Origin: CAVVAE01 sp963746185
GTDB taxonomy: Bacteria > Actinomycetota > Actinomycetes > Propionibacteriales > Nocardioidaceae
Length of the DNA stretch: 64,000 bases
Direction: 5' to 3'
NCBI GenBank assembly: GCA_963746185.1
Contig: CAVVAE010000004.1
Location: 310,001 to 374,000, forward strand
The stretch's first letter is position 1; every line of letters begins with the position of its first letter. Below the pieces are notes generated by a model. The model was not told where the DNA came from, made no database searches, and saw only the letters and a list, made by a program, of their open reading frames with translations. Position numbers and translations under genes: made by a program. Below, in pieces: positions 26,563-35,462 of the stretch.

Positions 26563-26970
26563 ATGTCCGGCATGGACTGGCTTTGGCTCATCGTGGCCAT
26601 CATCGTCATCGCGATCATCGTTGGACTGCTGATCGCATCGAGCCGCAAACGGCAAGTGCAGCGCAGGGCCGAGGAAGCCCAGAGCATTCGGCAGGACGCT
26701 AGCGAGACATCGACCGTGGTGGATCAGCGCGAGGCGAAGGCTGCCGAGATGGACGCCCGAGCACGCGCATCGGCCGCTGAGGCTGACGCCAAGGCTGCCG
26801 AAGCTGAGCGGCTGCAATCTGCTGCCGATAGGCAGAAGCAGGACACCGTGAGCCAGCGGAGCGAGATCGACGAACAGCGGCATCGCGCCGACGAGATCGA
26901 TCCCCACACCGACACGCGGGAGGACACCACCGCCGACGACACCACCGAAGAAGGTTCGCGCCGACCCTGA
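26563..26970 (+). CDS. membrane-anchored coiled-coil protein
   Basis: The 135-residue protein has one N-terminal membrane segment (WLWLIVAIIVIAIIVGLLIA), followed by a charged Ala/Glu/Arg/Lys-rich helix of about 75 residues and an acidic Thr/Asp tail. No enzymatic motif. It would be anchored with its coiled coil in the cytoplasm. GAAGGAGG precedes the ATG. A strong terminator follows at 26979. Confidence 0.7.
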   Translation: MSGMDWLWLIVAIIVIAIIVGLLIASSRKRQVQRRAEEAQSIRQDASETSTVVDQREAKAAEMDARARASAAEADAKAAEAERLQSAADRQKQDTVSQRSEIDEQRHRADEIDPHTDTREDTTADDTTEEGSRRP

Positions 26971-26978
26971 CCTGAGTG

Positions 26979-27015
26979 CAAGGGCGGCCTCGTCTCTCCG
27001 ACGAGGCCGCCCTTG
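26979..27015 (+). terminator. 16-bp bidirectional terminator
   Basis: CAAGGGCGGCCTCGTC and GACGAGGCCGCCCTTG pair perfectly around TCTCC, between converging genes (coiled-coil protein on plus, winged-helix regulator on minus). Confidence 0.85.
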
Positions 27016-27021
27016 TCACGC

Positions 27022-27591
27022 TCACGGCTGGCTCGGGACGGCATGAGCGAACAGGAACACTGACTCCCGCTCTTGGCCGTCGTCCTTGAGGACGCTCTTG
27101 TCGAAGTCGATCACGAGGTCGTGGAGACGTTCAGACAGTTCGACCAGCTCATCAGGAGTGAGCCGCAGCCAGAACTCCGTCGAGTACGCCGCTTTGGTCC
27201 AGTCCCGGTGATAGCTCTCGCGGTGCTCGTACCAGTCATGAACCTTGGCCACGTGGTGGGAGAGGCTCTGCTGCTCGGCAGCCTCGGCCACCAGCTGGCC
27301 GGACCCACCCGCTAAGTCGGCGACGGACCAGCTGAGCGACATCGGGACGCTGCGCCACCAACGCTCTCGCCGGTCACGGGCGAGGTCGGGTGCTTCCTCG
27401 ATGAGGCCCGCCTGGTTCAGCACCTTCAGGTGGTGACTTACATTGCCGACGAGCTGTTCGGTGCGGGATGCCAGTAAGCTCGCGGTCGCGGGGCCGTCGA
27501 GGCCGAGGATCTCCAGCAGCCGGCGTCGAAGCGGATGATGGATCGCGGCGATCTTTGAGACATCAGCGCGACTCTGAGTAATATTCGGCAT
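27022..27591 (-). CDS. winged-helix (ArsR-like) transcriptional regulator
   Basis: The 189-residue protein begins with an HTH_20/ArsR-like domain: KIAAIHHPLRRRLLEILGLD, then LASRTEQLVGNVSHHLKVLN and a wing with RRERWWRSVP. The C-terminal hundred residues are a helical effector domain (HDWYEHRESYHRDW). A 26-bp near-perfect palindrome 12 bases before the start codon is very likely its own operator. No target other than itself is evident; the repeat-protein gene downstream at 28042 is oriented away and could share this control region. Confidence 0.8.
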   Translation of the reverse strand: MPNITQSRADVSKIAAIHHPLRRRLLEILGLDGPATASLLASRTEQLVGNVSHHLKVLNQAGLIEEAPDLARDRRERWWRSVPMSLSWSVADLAGGSGQLVAEAAEQQSLSHHVAKVHDWYEHRESYHRDWTKAAYSTEFWLRLTPDELVELSERLHDLVIDFDKSVLKDDGQERESVFLFAHAVPSQP

Positions 27592-27602
27592 CCGGGAAGG
27601 CT

Positions 27603-27628
27603 AGTTGCACAAGAGGTCTTGTGCAACT
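27603..27628. promoter_or_regulatory. 26-bp palindromic operator
   Basis: The arms AGTTGCACAAGA and TCTTGTGCAACT are exact reverse complements, separated by GG. The site lies immediately upstream of the winged-helix regulator start at 27591, in the intergenic region it shares with the VLEWD repeat gene. Confidence 0.75.
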
Positions 27629-28041
27629 GTGGTGGTGAGTTACACGCTCCGTAACGGATGGTCACCCGAACGGATGATCTTGGGGTGGCAAAGGGATGGT
27701 TGGTCCCGAGAATTGCTCGCCGCTCGGTCCGGGCCTGCCACGATAGGACTCGAACAGAAGGGGTAGGAGGAAGTACCCTAGGGCCGCACCGTCGTGAAGA
27801 GACGCACGACCAGTTGTGGCTCTGGGCTATGAATGCAATATAAAAACCTCATAAGATCGGCCAGCTTGCGGTGTCATTTCCACCAAAGTTGGAGGACTTT
27901 TCACCGCAGACCCGGATGAAGCGGGCTGCGGCGTGCAGTATTTCTTCGCACAGAATGGGTGTCTAGGGTGATTCGCTGGCATGCTGTTGAGGCGCGCGCA
28001 ACAAGGGGTTGCGCACCTTTCCTCACAGCAAGGATCCCCCC
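27629..28041. other. long leader/intergenic region before the VLEWD gene
   Basis: No gene supported here. The part around 27828-27860 is unusually AT-rich (ATGCAATATAAAAACCTCAT) and could hold the promoter. Two foldable elements follow. CCGCAGACCCG pairs with CGGGCTGCGG (27903-27931) around a short loop. GCGCAAC-AAGGG-GTTGCGC (27996-28014) ends 27 bases before the start codon. I could not match this leader to a riboswitch class. Confidence 0.45.
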
Positions 28042-28407
28042 ATGTTCCCCGTCTCTGCACGTCGTATTGCACTCACGTCCATCTCCGTCCTCGCCACCAG
28101 CGCCTTCACTCTCGGCGCGTCCACCGAAGCGTGGGGTGGCCATGTCCTTGAGTGGGACAAGAACAGCACAACCCACGGCAAGAAGGTTCTCGAGTGGGAC
28201 AAGACCGGTACGACCCACGCCAAGAGGGTTCTCGAGTGGGACAAGACCGGTACGACCCACGCCAAGAGGGTTCTCGAGTGGGACAAGACCGGTACGACCC
28301 ACGCCAAGAGGGTTCTCGAGTGGGACAAGACCAGCACCACTCACGCCAAGAAGGTCCTCGAGTGGGACATCACCTCACCAGGCGCCAAGGTCCTTGAATG
28401 GGACTGA
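28042..28407 (+). CDS. secreted VLEWD tandem-repeat protein
   Basis: The 121-residue precursor has a signal peptide (MFPVSARRIALTSISVLATS, then AFTLGASTEAWG). Almost all the rest is tandem repeats. Five units of 14 residues follow VLEWDK(T/N)(G/S)TTH(A/G)K(R/K), then one of 12 (VLEWDITSPGAK) and a final VLEWD at the C-terminus. Each unit ends in a basic pair (KK or KR), which would let a trypsin-like or dibasic protease release identical short peptides. I know no family with this repeat. ATG 28042 is chosen to start the signal peptide; AAGGA lies about ten bases upstream. The GGDEF-EAL gene starts 45 bases downstream on the same strand. Confidence 0.8.
   Translation: MFPVSARRIALTSISVLATSAFTLGASTEAWGGHVLEWDKNSTTHGKKVLEWDKTGTTHAKRVLEWDKTGTTHAKRVLEWDKTGTTHAKRVLEWDKTSTTHAKKVLEWDITSPGAKVLEWD
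28144..28404 (+). repeat. 42-bp tandem repeats coding VLEWDKTGTTHAKR
   Basis: Units start at 28144, 28186, 28228, 28270 and 28312 (42 bp each), then 28354 (36 bp) and 28390 (15 bp). Units 2 to 4 are identical at the DNA level, which suggests recent expansion or homogenisation; the first and the last units are diverged. Confidence 0.9.
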
Positions 28408-28452
28408 TGCGACAAGGTCGCACCGCGCCCCTAGTCTGAGCGTCGGTATGCC

Positions 28453-31203
28453 GTGACCCAGCGACGAGCTCCCGCAACTGCGCGAGGCCTGCGTTGGGCC
28501 ACGGTCATCATGACGCTGCTGGGCTGCCTCGGGGCGGCCTCGCTTTACTTCTTCTACCCGGACGTCGACGTCCCGAGCAGCGGTCGAGCAGCAATCATTC
28601 TTGGTTTGCTGCTCGTGCTGCTGCACACGCGACCCCAGCGCAACGTGAACTCCAAGCACCACGTGGAGAGCATCCACCTTGATGAGGTGCTGCTGGTCCC
28701 GGTGCTTTTGATGCTCCAGCCCTGGCAGAGTGTCGTCGTCGTCGGACTGGGATCAATTGCCGGCAGCCTCGCCGCGCGACGTGATCGTCTCAAGACGATC
28801 TTCAATCTCGCCCAAGCGGTGTCCACCACCACGGTTGCTGTGTGGTTTGTCCACGCAATGGGAATCCAGCTCACTGCCTCGCCAGACATTGCCGAGGCAC
28901 TCGTGGGCATGGTCGGTGCTCTCATCATCACCACGTTGTCGGCACTCAGCGTCCGCGGAATCGTCGCATTCGCGAGTGGAGCCCCCTACCTTCCGTTGGT
29001 CCGGTCGATCCCCGATCTTCTTCCCTCGTGGTTGGGGGCCGTCACCCTCGGCGGCGTGGCCGCCATCTCCGTCGGTGCCGAGCCTCTTTCCGCGATTCTC
29101 GTGATGGGCCTCGTCATCTTCGTGGCGCGTGCGTACGCGTTGAGCGTGAGCGAGCTCAGCGCACGACGACAGGCGGAGCGACTGCAACAGGCGACGGCGT
29201 CGCTGCGTAGCCACACTGACCCTGAGCTCGTCAAGAGCGACCTTGTCGCCGCTGCTCGAGACCTACTCGGTGCATCCGACGCCTCAGTTGTCGATGACGA
29301 TGCTCCTGACCCCGCTCGCGCCTACAGCACGAACCTCGTCGGTGGGAAAAGACTGCGGGTCGACGGTCGACGCGCTGGAAACCAGTGGGATGAGCGCGAC
29401 CGTGCAACATTGGTGGCCCTGGCCGGGGTCGCAGGCGATGTCTTGCGAACCGCCGAGGTGATTGCCCGGCTTCGGACAATCACGAACTCCCAGAGCGAAG
29501 GTGTGATCGCGCTCGACATGGGGGCGCGCATCACGTTCGCGAACCCCGCCGCCGTACAGATGCTCGGTGCCATCGACGATGAGTCCCTCCACGGAGCGCT
29601 CATCCAGGACAAGCTCACGCTGCGGCACCGCCGCCGGCCCATCGACTTCGCCAACATGGTGACGCAGCAGATCGTTGCGCAGGACGCCGATGGCATCTTG
29701 GGTCCGCCTGATGGCGAGACCCTCGACATCGCCTACAGCGTCACGCCGCTCCGAGCGGAAGGTGCTCACGTCGGCGCAGTCCTGGTGCTTCGAGACGTCA
29801 CCGAAAGACGCGCCTTCCAGGACGAGCTCACCCGACGGGCCCTGCACGACGAGCTGACCGGTCTGCCCAACCGTAGGCTGCTGCTCGAGCGTCTCGAACA
29901 CGCTCTGGCACGTTCTGCCAACTCTGGCCTCCAGCACGGGCTGCTCTTCCTTGACCTTGACCGCTTCAAGCTCGTCAACGACTCCTACGGCCACCTCATC
30001 GGCGACAAGTTGCTGATCCAGGTTTCCACCCGACTGCTCGGCGGGCTCTCCCCCGGTGACTCGGTGGCGCGGATGTCCGGCGACGAGTTCGTCATCCTCG
30101 TCGAAGACGCGAACGAGATCGACACCGTGACTCGCGTGGCCGAGCGGCTACTGCACATCCTGCAAGAACCGTTCGAGATCGATGACCACCACATCTTCAT
30201 GTCAGCGTCAATCGGTGTCGGCCTCACCCGCGAGAGCCAAGGGCGCGACGAGGCGCTCGCGATGGTCGATGCGGCTGCGTACGCCGCCAAGGCCGCCGGA
30301 CGTAACTGCTACTGCGTATCCACCGACGCTTCCGTCGACGAGACCCGCGCCCGGCTCGACCTCGAGGTCAGCCTGCGCCAAGGCCTCGACGAGAACGAGC
30401 TCGAACTGCATTACCAGCCGATCGTCACCACCGACGGCGGCGAGGTCATCGGCGTCGAGGCCCTGATCCGCTGGCGTTCACCGGCGCGCGGCGTCCTGTC
30501 ACCACAACACTTCGTACCGATCGCTGAAGAGACTGGTCTCATCGTGCCGATGGGTCGCTGGGTGCTTGAGGAGTCCTGCCGCACGATGCGCGAGTGGACC
30601 CTGCGCAACCCTGAGCGCCGTCCGCTGAGCGTGTCGGTCAACCTTTCCGCGCTCCAGTTCGCCCAGCACCGACTGCCCGAGGACGTCGCCGCGACCCTCG
30701 CAGCTACTGGCCTGCCGGCGTCGCAGCTGTGCCTCGAGATCACCGAGACAGTCCTGATGTCCGACACCGCCTCGACGAGAGCGACTCTCGACGCCCTTCA
30801 CGAGCTCGGTGTACGCGTTGCCATCGACGACTTCGGCACAGGTTACTCGTCGCTGTCGTACCTCAAGAAGTTCGCGATCGACGTCGTGAAACTCGACCGC
30901 ACGTTCATCGAAGGACTCGTCACCGACCCGGTCGACGCCGAGATCGCGAGTGCCGTCATCCGACTCTCCGCGGCTCTCGGCATTCGCACGATCGCCGAAG
31001 GAGTCGAGACCGACGCGCAGCGACAGATGCTGGTGCAGCTCGGCTGCCCGCTCATGCAGGGCTACCTCACAGCTCGTCCGCTGCCTCCTAGCGACTTCGC
31101 CGCCTTCTGGGACAGCAACCAGCTCACGGCCGACATCGGTCCTGCGGACTCCAACGTCGCGGACCTCCAGCGGCACCGCACGCTCAGGCAGCAGAGCAGC
31201 TAG
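28453..31203 (+). CDS. membrane PAS-GGDEF-EAL cyclic-di-GMP protein
   Basis: The 916-residue protein has an N-terminal membrane module of about seven segments (residues 15-230), a GAF-like region, a PAS domain (about 345-460, starting LRTITNSQSEGVIALDMGAR), a GGDEF domain and a C-terminal EAL domain. The diguanylate cyclase motif reads SGDEF (ARMSGDEFVIL), usually still active. The inhibitory RxxD site upstream is SPGD, so product inhibition is probably lost. The EAL domain keeps EALIRW, SVNLSALQF, DDFGTGYSSL, KLDRTFI and IAEGVET, so phosphodiesterase activity is likely. It follows the VLEWD gene by 45 bases. Net direction of activity cannot be read from sequence. Confidence 0.9.
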   Translation: MTQRRAPATARGLRWATVIMTLLGCLGAASLYFFYPDVDVPSSGRAAIILGLLLVLLHTRPQRNVNSKHHVESIHLDEVLLVPVLLMLQPWQSVVVVGLGSIAGSLAARRDRLKTIFNLAQAVSTTTVAVWFVHAMGIQLTASPDIAEALVGMVGALIITTLSALSVRGIVAFASGAPYLPLVRSIPDLLPSWLGAVTLGGVAAISVGAEPLSAILVMGLVIFVARAYALSVSELSARRQAERLQQATASLRSHTDPELVKSDLVAAARDLLGASDASVVDDDAPDPARAYSTNLVGGKRLRVDGRRAGNQWDERDRATLVALAGVAGDVLRTAEVIARLRTITNSQSEGVIALDMGARITFANPAAVQMLGAIDDESLHGALIQDKLTLRHRRRPIDFANMVTQQIVAQDADGILGPPDGETLDIAYSVTPLRAEGAHVGAVLVLRDVTERRAFQDELTRRALHDELTGLPNRRLLLERLEHALARSANSGLQHGLLFLDLDRFKLVNDSYGHLIGDKLLIQVSTRLLGGLSPGDSVARMSGDEFVILVEDANEIDTVTRVAERLLHILQEPFEIDDHHIFMSASIGVGLTRESQGRDEALAMVDAAAYAAKAAGRNCYCVSTDASVDETRARLDLEVSLRQGLDENELELHYQPIVTTDGGEVIGVEALIRWRSPARGVLSPQHFVPIAEETGLIVPMGRWVLEESCRTMREWTLRNPERRPLSVSVNLSALQFAQHRLPEDVAATLAATGLPASQLCLEITETVLMSDTASTRATLDALHELGVRVAIDDFGTGYSSLSYLKKFAIDVVKLDRTFIEGLVTDPVDAEIASAVIRLSAALGIRTIAEGVETDAQRQMLVQLGCPLMQGYLTARPLPPSDFAAFWDSNQLTADIGPADSNVADLQRHRTLRQQSS

Positions 31204-31353
31204 TTCCCGCTGAACGGGGATTTCCCCAACACCGCCTGCCCACCCGAGTTGTCCACACCCTCCAGACAACCGCCAAATCAGGTCAGTTGCTCGATCTAGC
31301 GTCGCCTCCGCTGTCATCCGACAGCGATCCGACGACGACGATCGGCCACCCAG

Positions 31354-32040
31354 ATGCGCGTTCCTCACCTGCCCTTCACCCCTTTCTTCTCGACTCCTGC
31401 TGACCCTCATCGACGCCGACCAGGTCTCCTCGTCGGCGCAGCGGCAGCGTTGGCGCTGGCCGGCTCGGGGCTGTCCCCGACGCCATCCTTCGCAATGCCC
31501 CACGTCGAGAACCCGGCCACGAGCTCCGGCCAAACCCGCATCACCACGACCGTGACAGACCCGAACGACACCGACGGCAGGTTCGACATCGCTCGCGTGG
31601 GACACCAAATCGACCAACGGACTCGGCGGCAGGTAACCATGACCTACCGGGTCTCGTCGTTCTCCTCGTTCGCGTCCGCGCGGCTGAACGCGCAGCACCG
31701 CAACTTCGTACTCGAGCTCAATCGTGACGGACAGCCGGGGTCTGAGCGCAATGTGCGGATCTCTCGCTCCGACGGACGCCTCGTGGCCGAGGTGATCTCC
31801 AACGCCACACGGAAGGTCATCGACACGGTAGCCGCCTCGCGGCCAGACAATCGCACGGTCGTGATCACCGGGCCACGCGACCTGCTCGGCGCGCGATCAT
31901 ACTTCTGGACAAGCAACTTCCACACCGCTCGACGATCAGCCTGCGGATGGGGACCTGGCTACCCGATCACCTGCCAGGACAGCGTGCCACAGGAGGGTTG
32001 GATCCGTCTCGACAGACCTGCGTGGCCGAGGACGCCCTGA
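31354..32040 (+). CDS. putative secreted protein of unknown function
   Basis: The 228-residue protein has a basic N-terminus (HRRRPGLL) and a hydrophobic segment (VGAAAALALAGSGLSPTPSF, cleavage likely near FAMPH). It continues as a beta-rich domain with DPNDTDGRFDIARVGH, an RVSSFSSF element and a Cys pair (SACGWGPGYPITCQD). The DPxDxxGxxDI start resembles secreted proteins with a calcium-stabilised sandwich, but I cannot name the family. It converges on the DUF1501 gene. Confidence 0.55.
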   Translation: MRVPHLPFTPFFSTPADPHRRRPGLLVGAAAALALAGSGLSPTPSFAMPHVENPATSSGQTRITTTVTDPNDTDGRFDIARVGHQIDQRTRRQVTMTYRVSSFSSFASARLNAQHRNFVLELNRDGQPGSERNVRISRSDGRLVAEVISNATRKVIDTVAASRPDNRTVVITGPRDLLGARSYFWTSNFHTARRSACGWGPGYPITCQDSVPQEGWIRLDRPAWPRTP

Positions 32041-32063
32041 CGCCACCGGCGCTTAGCGCAGCT

Positions 32064-33382
32064 TCACGTCGAGCGCATCAGGTCGAGGGGGGCGTAGCTC
32101 AGGCCCGGAAAGACCTGCGCCACCGAGCGGCCGAGACGTTTGTTGACCACTTCACCCAGCACGTTGCGGTAGTCCGTCGTGACCGCCAGGTCGCCCTCGG
32201 CCAGCGCGCTCGCTTCCAGCCCAGGCCACGTGCCGTAGTACTGGCCGCCCATCACTCCGCCGCCGGCGAGCAGCATCATGTTTCCCCAGCCGTGGTCGAG
32301 CCCACCGCCGCCGTTCTCGCCTGCGCGGCGACCGAACTCGCTGATCGTGACCACGGTGACCTTTTCTCCCAGGTCGGAGACGTCTGTGAGGAAGGCCGAC
32401 AGCGCGGAGGCAAAGCCCTTGAGCATGGACTGCATACCGCCCCACTGCAGGGTGCCGAGGTCCGTGTGCATGTCCCAGCTGCCGTAGTCGATGGCGACGA
32501 CCTCGGTGCCCACGTTGGCCCTGATCAGCTGCGCGGTGTTCGCCAGCGCCTCGCCCAGGTCGCGCCCTTGCCACTCGGTCGGATAGACCGCGCCGTTGTG
32601 GGGGTGGTAGGTCTCGCGGGCGGTGGGGCAAGCTGGTCGACGGTCGCAAGCGCCGCCCGCGCCGCGCTACCGAGGCTGCCCTTCGCCGGGCTCCAGATCG
32701 TTTCGAGCTGGCGACGACGGCGCGCCTGCCAGGTCTCGTCGTCCCACTGGGGGTTGGCGCCCGCAAGGATCAGCTCTTTGACGCTTTGGGTCGCGATCAC
32801 CGGCGATGGGCCGGTCATCGAAGTCGGGACGATCGTCGTACCGAACTGCACGGCCTCAGCCGGAAACTCGTCAGCGTCGAGGCCGATCGCACGATTGATC
32901 CATCCTCGGCGCACGGCAGAACCTGGGTCGGCATCCTCGATCTCCTCCATCGCGGAGAAGTGCGAGCGGTTCGGCACCTCCATCCCGACAGCCTGTACAG
33001 CCGCCAGCTGGCCCGACTGCCACAACGGCGCCAGTGGCGCGAGATCAGGGTGCAACCCGAAGTAACTGTCGCCGCACAGCAGCTTGTCCTGGGGTATGGC
33101 GATGTGCGGACGCAGCGAGTAGTAGGCCTGGTCTGCGTGCGGCACGACCACACTCATCCCGTCGACCCCGCCCCGCAGGCTGATCACGACGACGGTGTTG
33201 GTCGAGGCGGTGGCACCGAAGACCGCCTGGCGGAAGACGCCGCCAAAGATCGAATGAGCGACACCGAGCGAAGCAGCGCCGGCGAGTCCAGCCAACACGC
33301 GGCGGCGAGAGACACCAGCAGCGCGAGCGAAGTCCTCGCAGCCCAGGTCGTGAGCCGACGCAGTCGGCAGGTCGTCGTTCAT
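32064..33382 (-). pseudogene. DUF1501-family exported protein, frameshifted
   Basis: Two frames together give a full DUF1501 protein of about 438 residues. The first has a Tat-like signal (GVSRRRVLAGLAGAASLGVA), VVVISLRGGVDGMSVVVPHA and a run to ALATVDQLAP. The second continues as TAREYTHPHNGAVYP-like sequence to NTAQLIRANVGTEVVAIDYG, then VVTISEFGRRAGENGGGGLDH and a stop at 32064. One missing base near 32630 (GCCCCACC) separates them. The start overlaps the DUF1800 stop (ATGA). DUF1501 proteins occur almost always with DUF1800 proteins; the biochemical role is unknown. Confidence 0.8.
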
Positions 33383-34863
33383 CGGCTCATGTGCTCAGGG
33401 GTATCGAGGATGGCAGTCAGCAGCCTGGGCATCATCCAGCGCACGAGCTGGTGGTCCGCGTCGACGCGCTCCGCACGACGACATCCCGTCGCTTGACACG
33501 CGGCTGTGAGCAGCCTGTCGGTTGACGGTCGCCCGAGCAGCGTCCTGCACAGGTGGTCCACGAACGCGTCGAAGCGCACGTGGTTGGCCGGCAACCAGGA
33601 ACTCATCGTCCGGTAGGTCACCGATCCCTTATCGCCCCACCAGCCACCGGACAGCGAGTAGTGCATGTCGAGTGAGTTCAGCACTCGGCTCGCCGATGAC
33701 CAAGACGCGTTGCGTTGCGGCAAGCCATCCGGCCGAGGCCACTGAAACGGGTACTGCCCTTGGCACATCCACACCTGTGAACGCGCAAACTGACCACCGG
33801 ACTTCGTCGGCTTCTGCGCCTTGACGCCGAGCACCCGCGCAGTCGCGACGAAGTCCTCGATTGGGTTTCGCACCTTGGCGCCGAGCGAGCGGGTGAACTC
33901 TGGATGCGCCACCAACGTACGCAGAGTCGCGGAGATGTCGGTTCCCGAGTGGCGGAAGGTCTTGGCGAGGGCGTTGATCAACCCGGCCGAGGGCTCGTCC
34001 GATACGAAACGTAGGGCGAGCTTCGTGGCAATGGTTCGGGCCGTGGCCGGGTGATGGGCGAGGTAGCGCAGGTACTTCTCCGCCACCTGCCGGCCGTCGC
34101 GGTCGTCGTTGGCGTGGGAGAAACCGAGCACCTTCACGCGTCCCCTCGCGTGAGTCGAGGAGTCGTAGTAGGCATGCCAGTCATCCCAGGCGGCCACTGT
34201 GTAGCCCGTGAGGATCCGGGCTGAGTCCTTGACCATGTCCTCTGAGTAGCCCGCCTCACGGCCCACCGTGTGCAGCTCCAGAAGCTCGCGCCCCTGGTTC
34301 TCGTTAGGCGCGTCCTTCGTGGATTGGTAGTTGCTCAGGTAGAGCCGCATGGACGGATGGAGCGAGGCCGCCACCAGGAGGTCGTCGAACTTGCCGAGGG
34401 CCTTGGCCCTCAGCATCGCGTCGTAGTGGTTGCGGTAGCACCAGGCGGTGTCGTGGATAGCCGGGACGTGAAGGTGGTTGGACCAGAAATCCGTCATCAC
34501 CTCCAAGAGCTGGCGAGAGGAACGTGTACGCCGCAGCAAGCTCCAGTTAGCCAGGTCGACGGCGTACTCCCAGGCCGATTTCTCGTCGGCGAACACCGTC
34601 TTCCACTTCTTGTTGGCCGACAGCATCCGGTCCGGCCACCAAGAGTCGACCTCGGCGCCACGCCCGTCACGGATGCTCTGCGGTTCGAGTTGCTGGTCGA
34701 ACCACCGATGCCCACCACGCGCGGCCCGCATCTCGGCGAACGTGCGGGAGTCGAATCCCCAAGCCATCCGGTTCATCAATTGCCGCTCGAAGCGTGTCGG
34801 CACCGCGGTGGCCCGGTAAGAGCTCACGGCGGCGCGATCGGGGGCGCTCACCAGGACTGACAT
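33379..34863 (-). CDS. DUF1800-family protein
   Basis: The 494-residue protein matches DUF1800: FERQLMNRMAWGFDSRTFAE near the start, LEVMTDFWSNHLHVPAIHDT, RELLELHTVGREAGYSEDMV and ALRFVSDEPSAGLINALAKT. No signal peptide is obvious. It is the first gene of a two-gene unit with the overlapping, frameshifted DUF1501 gene. Length and motif order are normal. Confidence 0.85.
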   Translation of the reverse strand: MSVLVSAPDRAAVSSYRATAVPTRFERQLMNRMAWGFDSRTFAEMRAARGGHRWFDQQLEPQSIRDGRGAEVDSWWPDRMLSANKKWKTVFADEKSAWEYAVDLANWSLLRRTRSSRQLLEVMTDFWSNHLHVPAIHDTAWCYRNHYDAMLRAKALGKFDDLLVAASLHPSMRLYLSNYQSTKDAPNENQGRELLELHTVGREAGYSEDMVKDSARILTGYTVAAWDDWHAYYDSSTHARGRVKVLGFSHANDDRDGRQVAEKYLRYLAHHPATARTIATKLALRFVSDEPSAGLINALAKTFRHSGTDISATLRTLVAHPEFTRSLGAKVRNPIEDFVATARVLGVKAQKPTKSGGQFARSQVWMCQGQYPFQWPRPDGLPQRNASWSSASRVLNSLDMHYSLSGGWWGDKGSVTYRTMSSWLPANHVRFDAFVDHLCRTLLGRPSTDRLLTAACQATGCRRAERVDADHQLVRWMMPRLLTAILDTPEHMSR

Positions 34864-34914
34864 GACTACTCATGGTGACGTAAAACTGACGTTGTGTGAG
34901 CAGAATGGCGAAAC

Positions 34915-35436
34915 TCAGGGGTCGACGTTGTCGAGGCTCTCGATCACGACCTCGAGCAGGTCTGCCAGCCGGGTGCGTTCCTTGGCCGACAGGGGTCCGA
35001 GTACGTCGGACTCGAGCATGTCGGACTCCTGAATCACGCTCCGGAACAGCTGCCAGCCCGGGTCGGTCAGTTGCACCCGGACCCGCACGCGGTTGTCGGG
35101 ATCGGTGGAACGGCTGACCAGACCTCGCTCCGCCATTCGGTCGAGCCGGTGGGTCATCGACGAGGGTGCCACGTTGGCTGCGTCAGCGAGCACGCTCGGG
35201 GTGAGTCCGCGCTCATCGCCGTCACGGACGAGCTTGTTCATGACGGCCCATTCACCGGCCGAGATGTCGAGATCCGCGAGTTGGCGGTCGTACCACTGGT
35301 TCAGCCGGCGCGAGAGTCCGTGCACGGAGGTGATCACGCGCTGGACCAGCTCATCCGCACCGGCCGCGACATAGACCTCGACGTCCTTGCGGTAACTCTC
35401 CGAGGACTTGGGCTTGCGAACCTTTGAGCCGCTCAT
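34915..35436 (-). CDS. MarR-family transcriptional regulator
   Basis: The 173-residue protein has a MarR winged helix: LDISAGEWAVMNKLVRDGDE, LADAANVAPSSMTHRLDRMA and a wing RSTDPDNRVRVRVQLTD. It is transcribed divergently from the MFS transporter gene at 35587, a common arrangement for MarR repressors of exporters. Two direct repeats in the shared region are candidate sites. Confidence 0.85.
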   Translation of the reverse strand: MSGSKVRKPKSSESYRKDVEVYVAAGADELVQRVITSVHGLSRRLNQWYDRQLADLDISAGEWAVMNKLVRDGDERGLTPSVLADAANVAPSSMTHRLDRMAERGLVSRSTDPDNRVRVRVQLTDPGWQLFRSVIQESDMLESDVLGPLSAKERTRLADLLEVVIESLDNVDP

Positions 35437-35462
35437 GAACCGCAGTGTGACACATCACAACA

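Noticed and set aside
27741..27765. tRNA-like T-loop (GTTCGAGTCCT on the minus strand)
   Set aside because: Flanking bases do not form the T-stem, and no acceptor or anticodon arm can be built.
27850..27935. Possible cyclic-di-GMP or cyclic-di-AMP riboswitch before the VLEWD/GGDEF genes
   Set aside because: Neither the conserved GEMM core nor the ydaO-type conserved segments can be found; only generic hairpins remain.
28144..28404. CRISPR-like repeat array
   Set aside because: Repeats are contiguous without unique spacers and are translated in frame, so this is a protein repeat.
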